NCBI RefSeq assembly: GCF_041821145.1
Contig: NZ_JBGUBC010000048.1
Coordinates: 1 to 6,530, forward strand
From: Halopenitus sp041821145
Lineage (GTDB): Archaea > Halobacteriota > Halobacteria > Halobacteriales > Haloferacaceae
DNA: 6,530 nt
Direction: 5' to 3'
Position 1 is the first letter of the stretch. Each line of letters begins with the position of its first letter. The translations under genes and the position numbers were made by a program. Positions 1 through 3,960 of this stretch are shown piece by piece. Under the pieces are notes generated by a model, which did no database searches, was not told the DNA's origin, and worked only from the letters and a program-made list of their open reading frames with translations.

Positions 1-49
1 AAATCGGATGGGCGCTGCAGGCTTCCTATCGACCATCGAAAGGTCCGTC

Positions 50-73
50 CTCTCGCGGTTTCCACCGCGTGAG
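50..73. repeat. Short imperfect inverted repeat (hairpin) in the left flank
   Basis: CTCTCGCGG (50-58) and CCGCGTGAG (65-73) are reverse complements except for one mismatch, around a 6-base loop. No T-run follows on either side, so it is not a typical archaeal terminator. It lies about 50 bases before the integrase start and could be an arm-type recombinase or accessory-factor site, or the tail of a gene entering from the left. Two forward frames are open from base 1 and stop at 72 and 88, but too little is visible to call either a gene end. Confidence 0.4.
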
Positions 74-99
74 ACGCAGCCTGTGTAAGGTTCCTGTTA

Positions 100-123
100 G
101 GTTCGGGTTCGCCACCTCGAACC
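100..123. repeat. GGTTCG direct and inverted repeats abutting the integrase start codon
   Basis: GGTTCG occurs at 100-105 and again at 106-111. Its reverse complement CGAACC is at 118-123, ending directly before the ATG at 124. The second and third copies form a 6-bp stem with a 6-base loop. The position suggests an operator for integrase autoregulation or a recombinase-binding site. No SD sequence is visible, so the integrase mRNA is probably leaderless or has a very short leader, and a protein bound here would cover the transcription start. Function is inferred from position only. Confidence 0.45.
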
Positions 124-1134
124 ATGAGTCTGGAACCAATCGAACCCGACACCGCGTTGGAACTCTACCTCGCGGACAAGGACAACGAACTCGCCGACGC
201 ATCGCTCAAAGCCCACAAGTACCGGCTCGGCCACTTCATCCGCTGGTGCGACCAGCAGGACATCGAGAACCTCAACAACCTCAGCGGGCGGCAACTCCAG
301 CGCTACCGCGTCTGGAGACGCGACGAGGGTGATCTCTCGCCGGTCTCAGAGAAAACCCAGATGGACACCCTTCGCGTGTTCATCCGCTGGCTCGAAACCG
401 TCGACGGTGTCGAGCAAGACCTCAGTGAGAAAGTCCTCTCACCGAACATCACGCCCGAGCAAAATTCTCGCGACGTGATGCTGGACGATGACCGTGCCAC
501 CGACGTTCTCGCCCAACTCGAGAAGTACCACTACGCGTCAATCGAGCACGTCACGATCGCGCTTATGTGGCACACGATGATGCGTATCGGTGGCGTTCAC
601 GCGCTCGACCTCGTCGATTATCACCCGGACGAGCAGTACGTCGAAGTACGGCATCGGCCCGAGACAGGAACGCCGATCAAGAACCAAGGGGACGGCGAAC
701 GGCTGGTCGCTCTCTCGGACGACATCTGTGAACTCCTCGACGACTGGATCGAAACTCAGCGTCGCGACGTTACGGACGAATATGGCCGTGAAGCGCTACT
801 GACGACTGCTCAGGGTCGGCCCTGCAAGTCGACCCTCCGAGTCTACGTCTACCAGTGGACTCAAGCCTGTCGATACGGTGCAGAATGTCCCCATAACCGT
901 GATCCGGACGAATGCCAGGCGACTGACCGCGACCATCTCTCGAAGTGCCCGTCGTCAGTCAGCCCTCATGCGATTCGTCGCGGAAGTATCACGCACAGTC
1001 TGAACAACGATATGCCCGACAAGGTTGTCAGTGACAGGGCCAACGTCAGTCAGGAAGTGATCGATACTCACTACGACCGGCGAACAGAACGCGAGCGGAT
1101 GGAACAGCGGAGAGACTACCTCGACGACTTGTAG
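124..1134 (+). CDS. Tyrosine recombinase / phage-type integrase (XerC/D-like)
   Basis: A 336-residue site-specific DNA recombinase, expected to integrate or excise a mobile element by way of a 3'-phosphotyrosine intermediate. Residues about 10-100 resemble the N-terminal SAM-like core-binding domain (helical, with SLKAHKYRLGHFIRWC). The catalytic domain follows from about 115. Visible catalytic elements are Arg154 in MMRIGG, a candidate Lys186 in the beta-hairpin (IKNQGD), His282-x-x-Arg285 in SPHAIRRGS, and nucleophile Tyr317 in DTHYD. The usual second His (LGH) appears replaced by Asn307 (RANVS). A Cys/His-rich insert at 249-275 (C249, C255, H257, C264, H271, C275) is unusual for bacterial Xer proteins and could bind zinc. 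Length is normal for the family and no break is seen. The start at 124 keeps the full N-terminal domain. No small accessory genes follow directly, unlike the SNJ2-type haloarchaeal integrase operon, which has two. GC is high (38/60 in a counted line). Confidence 0.93.
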   Translation: MSLEPIEPDTALELYLADKDNELADASLKAHKYRLGHFIRWCDQQDIENLNNLSGRQLQRYRVWRRDEGDLSPVSEKTQMDTLRVFIRWLETVDGVEQDLSEKVLSPNITPEQNSRDVMLDDDRATDVLAQLEKYHYASIEHVTIALMWHTMMRIGGVHALDLVDYHPDEQYVEVRHRPETGTPIKNQGDGERLVALSDDICELLDDWIETQRRDVTDEYGREALLTTAQGRPCKSTLRVYVYQWTQACRYGAECPHNRDPDECQATDRDHLSKCPSSVSPHAIRRGSITHSLNNDMPDKVVSDRANVSQEVIDTHYDRRTERERMEQRRDYLDDL

Positions 1135-1155
1135 TCCTGCCGTCTCCGTCATCCA

Positions 1156-1169
1156 TTTTTCGCTCTTTT
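1156..1169 (+). terminator. T-rich terminator-like stretch after the integrase
   Basis: T5 at 1156-1160 and T4 at 1166-1169, separated by CGCTC, begin 22 bases after the integrase stop codon. Archaeal RNA polymerase commonly terminates at T-runs in the non-template strand without needing a hairpin, and none is seen here. This suggests the integrase and the methyltransferase are transcribed separately. Confidence 0.5.
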
Positions 1170-1240
1170 GAAAACCTCAGTCAGTGATAGTTTGTTGAGA
1201 AGGTGCTGAATAGATAGCGCACATCTTGCCTCACCAATTG

Positions 1241-1248
1241 TTTTACTG
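1241..1248 (+). promoter_or_regulatory. Candidate TATA element for the methyltransferase gene
   Basis: TTTTACTG is centred about 31 bases before the ATG at 1276 and is preceded by CACCAATTG, which could supply a purine-containing BRE. That spacing suits a transcript starting a few bases before the start codon. No SD sequence is seen before the ATG. The match to a haloarchaeal TATA box is loose. Confidence 0.4.
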
Positions 1249-1275
1249 TTCAAATGTCTCACACCCAGACATAGC

Positions 1276-1947
1276 ATGGCGGAGTCATCGGAGGAATTCT
1301 CATTTCAATCGAGTAAATCAACCGGTGAGATCAAAGCTGCCTACGACGAGGAAGAAGCCACGGACTATGCCGACACACACTGGCTGAAGCAGGTTATAGA
1401 ACAGCGCACTCGCCGTCACCAGTTCGGGGACGTCAGTGGACGCGTCCTCGAAGTTGCCTGTGGAACGGGGGAAAACTTCCCCTATCTCCCCAAATCCGCC
1501 GACTTGGTCGGTATCGACGTCAGTAAACCCATGCTTGGTCGCGCTCGCAAGAGAGCGGACGACCTCGGTCGGCAGGTCGAACTGGAGCAGATGGATGCTC
1601 AACGCCTTTCGTTTGCCGACGATTCGTTCGACCACGTCGTCTCGTCCCTCTCGACTTGCACCTTTCCAGACCCTATCGAGGCGCTGAACGAGATGGGGCG
1701 GGTTTGCAAACCTAACGGGCAAATCCGGCTTCTGGAGCATCATAAATGGAAAGCGCCGGTGTTTGGCACAATCACGGAACGAATGAACGAGGGGGAGTAC
1801 GAACGAGTCGGCTGCCGACTGTACGACGATCCGGCGGCAGTGGCCAGACAGTCGAATCTGGAAGTCATCACTGACCGACGGTGGCGGCTCCCACCGTTCA
1901 CTGGTATCGTCGCTCGGCCACCGACGACTTTCGATACATCGATATGA
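1276..1947 (+). CDS. Class I SAM-dependent methyltransferase (Methyltransf_11 / UbiE-like)
   Basis: A 223-residue cytosolic protein with a single Rossmann-type methyltransferase domain. SAM-binding motif I is VLEVACGTG at 57-65. Asp81 at the end of strand 2 (LVGIDVSKPML) should bind the ribose hydroxyls, and MDAQRLSFADDSFD at 106-119 holds the adenine-contacting Asp and the motif II region. KPNGQIRLLEH at 145-155 matches the post-motif strand. The layout (GTGENFPYLP, then SKPML, then a STCTFPDP strand, then LLEH, then GCRLYDD near 179-185) recalls the METTL7/PmtA-like group that methylates lipids or small thiols, but the substrate cannot be read from sequence. The N-terminal 30 residues are polar and acidic, with no signal peptide or membrane segment. 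It stands alone, with T-rich DNA upstream and a convergent gene downstream. Cargo or a chromosomal housekeeping role are both possible. The family call is sure, the function is not. Confidence 0.9.
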   Translation: MAESSEEFSFQSSKSTGEIKAAYDEEEATDYADTHWLKQVIEQRTRRHQFGDVSGRVLEVACGTGENFPYLPKSADLVGIDVSKPMLGRARKRADDLGRQVELEQMDAQRLSFADDSFDHVVSSLSTCTFPDPIEALNEMGRVCKPNGQIRLLEHHKWKAPVFGTITERMNEGEYERVGCRLYDDPAAVARQSNLEVITDRRWRLPPFTGIVARPPTTFDTSI

Positions 1948-2059
1948 GAGAAACCGCACAATCGATGTCCGGCGGGACTTCAGCGGAAATACGGACGGTT
2001 AGCTCACCGTAAGCTGCTGCATACACCCTCTATAGTCAGCACGACATTTTATCAATTAC

Positions 2060-2078
2060 TGACGGTTTCAACGCGTCA
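2060..2078. repeat. Small inverted repeat between convergent genes
   Basis: TGACG (2060-2064) and CGTCA (2074-2078) flank a 9-base spacer in the 194-base gap between the convergent methyltransferase and regulator genes. The stem is only 5 bp and no strong T-run adjoins it, so a role as a shared terminator is weak. Nothing else stands out in this gap. Confidence 0.2.
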
Positions 2079-2141
2079 ATCTATTGGGCTTCTCAGTTGG
2101 ACCGAATGAGTGGTACAAGGTATTCGCTAGCCAGACGATCA

Positions 2142-2648
2142 TTAATCGCGACTATACTTCGGGTAGTTCTCGATGGCCTCTTCTACTATACTGATTCGGT
2201 AGGCCACGAGCTCCCAGTCATTTACTGTCTGCAAAATCTCACGCGTTTCAGCAGCATCGTCAGCCATGGCGGCCAGCTCGCGTAGTGCGTCAAGCGACTC
2301 CACCCCGAACTCATCGCGCCATGTCTCAATTTGGTCTTGCAACTGGGACTTCCGACGGATGAGATCATCTCGGTCGTGTTCATCCAGAAGGTCTCGGACT
2401 GTCTGCATCCGTGTATAGAGCGGGTCTGGAGAGTACATGGTTCTCCCACTGTGGCTACTTCCTGAGAGAATACCCATGTCTACGAGACGGTCAAGGTGAG
2501 TTCGGGCGGTGGTTTCCGCGACGTGTGCTTCGTCCGCGATATACGATACTGGTCGAGGTTGAGACAGTGTTTCCGTCACCGATCGCACTCTGTCAAATGC
2601 GCTTACTTGATCCGTCCATGTTTCGACGCCAGATGCGTCGTCACCCAT
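2142..2648 (-). CDS. Winged-helix transcriptional regulator (DUF7342-like, haloarchaeal)
   Basis: A 168-residue DNA-binding protein read on the minus strand. Residues 10-33 (ETWTDQVSAFDRVRSVTETL) and the wHTH at about 33-75 match the haloarchaeal winged-helix pattern. The likely recognition helix is in ADEAHVAETTARTHLDRL, and the wing lies around SGSSHSGRTMYSPDP. From about 82 to 160 the protein is highly charged and predicted helical (RDLLDEHDRDDLIRRKSQLQ, then DALRELAAMADDAAETREIL), probably a dimerising helical domain. I recognise the family as DUF7342-type from general knowledge, without a search. An upstream in-frame ATG at 2711 would add 21 residues, but the family usually begins just before the ETW segment, and the 2648 start places a palindrome at promoter distance. 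It is convergent with the methyltransferase and divergent from the exonuclease. Repression of itself, and possibly of the divergent gene, is plausible. Confidence 0.85.
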   Translation of the reverse strand: MGDDASGVETWTDQVSAFDRVRSVTETLSQPRPVSYIADEAHVAETTARTHLDRLVDMGILSGSSHSGRTMYSPDPLYTRMQTVRDLLDEHDRDDLIRRKSQLQDQIETWRDEFGVESLDALRELAAMADDAAETREILQTVNDWELVAYRISIVEEAIENYPKYSRD

Positions 2649-2668
2649 AGTCCTAGATCGTCGCCAGA

Positions 2669-2682
2669 GTACAATAGTGTAC
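2669..2682 (-). promoter_or_regulatory. Perfect palindrome over the expected promoter of the winged-helix gene
   Basis: GTACA-ATAG-TGTAC is a perfect 5-bp inverted repeat with a 4-base spacer. Its centre lies about 27 bases upstream of the 2648 start codon, exactly where the TATA box of a leaderless haloarchaeal transcript should sit. Read on the minus strand, its ACTATTGTA core is the only TATA-like sequence in place. A dimeric winged-helix protein bound here would block TBP/TFB, so autorepression is the simplest reading. The palindrome is seen; the operator role is inferred. Confidence 0.5.
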
Positions 2683-2997
2683 CTTTCAGCGGGATTGAAT
2701 CTCCGAGTCACATGGAAATCACGTGGGGAAACGAGGCGCGTATTGCTACCACTATACAGAACCTAGCTGCGTTGATTTACGCTTCGACAACCACCCGAAG
2801 GACAGTGCTCCGAACGCGCATTCTATCCTCCATCGGACGTCGGGCAAGCCGAGCCCTCGTACCTCACGGGCGTGATCCAACCGCCGATTGTCACCCGAGC
2901 TGTGATCACTCGCTGGCAATGAGCACCGATTGGGTGCCGGGGGCTGGAATCTCTGCTCAGATCCAGACAGGGAGTCCGGAAACTCACGTGCCATACC

Positions 2998-3006
2998 TTT
3001 ACGTAT
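2998..3006 (+). promoter_or_regulatory. Candidate TATA element for the exonuclease gene
   Basis: TTTACGTAT is centred about 29 bases before the ATG at 3031, the spacing expected for a leaderless or near-leaderless haloarchaeal transcript. The bases directly before the ATG (ATCGATAG) contain no SD sequence. It is about 320 bases from the oppositely oriented winged-helix promoter, so the two promoters do not overlap. Confidence 0.45.
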
Positions 3007-3030
3007 TTCATCGCTACTCGTTATCGATAG

Positions 3031-3738
3031 ATGCCTGGCAGATTCGCGATCGATATTGAAACAGTAAGTCCAACACTCGATCACTACGAGAAACCGCCCG
3101 ACTTCCAAGACCCGCAATACTTTGAACTCCTCGCGGTCGTCCTCGGGTACGAATCACCGGATGGTAAACGGGAGACAGAGATGCTCTTCCGAACGTCCAG
3201 AACTCCTGAAGCCGAGTTAGACCTTATCGCTCGTACCCTTGATTGGCTGGGGGAACGAGATGGGGATACCTATCTAACATATGGTGGCGAATTCTTCGAT
3301 GTTCCACAACTGATCGGGCGCGCTGAAACGGCAGCATCGGAAAGCCCTGATGAGCAACAGATTGTCGACCGTCTTCGGCGTTTGCTCACGAGCGAATTGC
3401 AGCATGATGATCTTCAGCAGCCGGCATGGAACGCGTTCGGGGATTACACCCGATTCGAAGAGGCCTGCACGAACGTCAACATCGAACCAGAAGAGACGCA
3501 CTGGGCTGAATTCGAACACGGCGTGAACCTCGATGACATCCGCCCGTCGAAGTTCCAAGGATTCGAGAAAGTGATTAACAAGGACATCACCGTCTTCGGC
3601 GAGCGGTATCTCGAACTCGCCGATGTGGGTGCAACCGAGACGCTGACGTTCCGGTCGCTGCGCAATCTTTTGGAACACTATGGTCAGGAAGATACGGTTC
3701 ACTTGTTCGAGTTAGCTGAGAAAAGGCCGTTTAGATAG
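3031..3738 (+). CDS. DEDDy-type 3'-5' exonuclease-like protein (RNase H fold, PolB-exonuclease-like)
   Basis: A 235-residue protein built as one RNase H-like exonuclease domain. Exo I is FAIDIETVS at 5-13, with metal ligands Asp8 and Glu10. Exo II is LTYGGEFFDVPQL at 82-94, with Asp90 in the FD pair typical of PolB/YprB-like enzymes. Exo III is HYGQEDTVHLFELAE at 216-230, fitting Tyr217-x3-Asp221 (the DEDDy pattern). All four metal ligands therefore appear present and an active two-metal 3'-5' nuclease is likely; DNA or RNA preference is not visible. There is no polymerase, helicase or HRDC domain attached. The start at 3031 sits only seven residues before the first catalytic Asp, normal for this family. 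The next gene, an SF2 helicase, is on the same strand 222 bases downstream. A nuclease-helicase pairing is suggestive but may be coincidental, and the dyad in the gap could separate the transcripts. A counted line gives 31/60 GC, between integrase and helicase. Confidence 0.82.
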   Translation: MPGRFAIDIETVSPTLDHYEKPPDFQDPQYFELLAVVLGYESPDGKRETEMLFRTSRTPEAELDLIARTLDWLGERDGDTYLTYGGEFFDVPQLIGRAETAASESPDEQQIVDRLRRLLTSELQHDDLQQPAWNAFGDYTRFEEACTNVNIEPEETHWAEFEHGVNLDDIRPSKFQGFEKVINKDITVFGERYLELADVGATETLTFRSLRNLLEHYGQEDTVHLFELAEKRPFR

Positions 3739-3745
3739 AGCAAGA

Positions 3746-3781
3746 GGGGTGAAGAACACAGTGTGCACACTCTAGCACCCC
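3746..3781. repeat. Nested dyad after the exonuclease stop
   Basis: GGGGTG (3746-3751) and CACCCC (3776-3781) form an outer 6-bp stem. Inside it lies the perfect 12-bp palindrome AGTGTGCACACT (3760-3771). The two dyads are not exactly concentric (centres differ by 2 bases), leaving an 8/4-base internal loop. It begins 7 bases after the exonuclease stop, so it could be a transcript-end structure or a protein-binding site controlling the helicase. There is no clear T-run after it. Confidence 0.45.
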
Positions 3782-3960
3782 CGACTAAACTGATGCAGTT
3801 GACAATTAGCTTGGCTATCGTATTCATAGGATTTCGACTCTAGGGGCTATCTTTGTACAGAGGGTGGCCCGGATTACTGCTAGAAAGAACGGTTAGCGCA
3901 TGGATGCTTGCTCTGTCGTTATTCTCCAATACCTCAGGCACACCAAAGTCATTATCCCAC

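Larger units (their letters stand above)
2649..3030. other. Gene-poor 382-base divergent region with a possible decayed coding fragment
   Basis: No complete gene is convincing between the winged-helix start and the exonuclease start. It contains the palindrome at 2669-2682 and a TATA-like element at 2998-3006. One forward frame at 2776-2919 (48 codons, stop TGA at 2920) reads like protein rather than noise, for example FYPPSDVGQAEPSYLTGVIQ at its centre, but it has no start codon and follows a stop at 2773. It may be the remnant of a gene cut by insertion or decay. I do not recognise its family. Longer open frames on both strands here have compositions unlike haloarchaeal proteins (rich in Arg, Ser and Cys) and were not accepted. 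Confidence 0.3.

Noticed and set aside
1318..1959. Long minus-strand open frame (213 codons) opposite the methyltransferase
   Set aside because: The plus strand carries clear methyltransferase motifs. The minus product is rich in Arg, Ser, Phe and Cys with no recognisable motif, typical of an antisense shadow in GC-rich coding DNA.
2097..2285. Plus-strand 62-codon open frame in the convergent gap
   Set aside because: Most of it is antisense to the helical C-terminal domain of the winged-helix regulator and it has no recognisable features.
2496..3059. Plus-strand open frame of 187 codons across the winged-helix start and the divergent region
   Set aside because: It begins inside the confident minus-strand regulator, has a Cys/Arg/Ser-rich composition unlike a halophilic protein, and overlaps the exonuclease start.
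2752..3117. Minus-strand open frame of 121 codons
   Set aside because: It overlaps the exonuclease N-terminus and its promoter, has no recognised motif, and lacks an acidic haloarchaeal composition.
3274..3702. Minus-strand open frame of 142 codons opposite the exonuclease
   Set aside because: The opposite strand encodes the exo II and exo III motifs; this frame is an antisense shadow.
3799..3826. Bacterial-looking promoter (TTGACA, 16-base spacer, TATTCA)
   Set aside because: The genes look haloarchaeal, where TATA/BRE promoters are used, and the element is over 130 bases from the helicase start. Likely chance in an AT-rich spacer.
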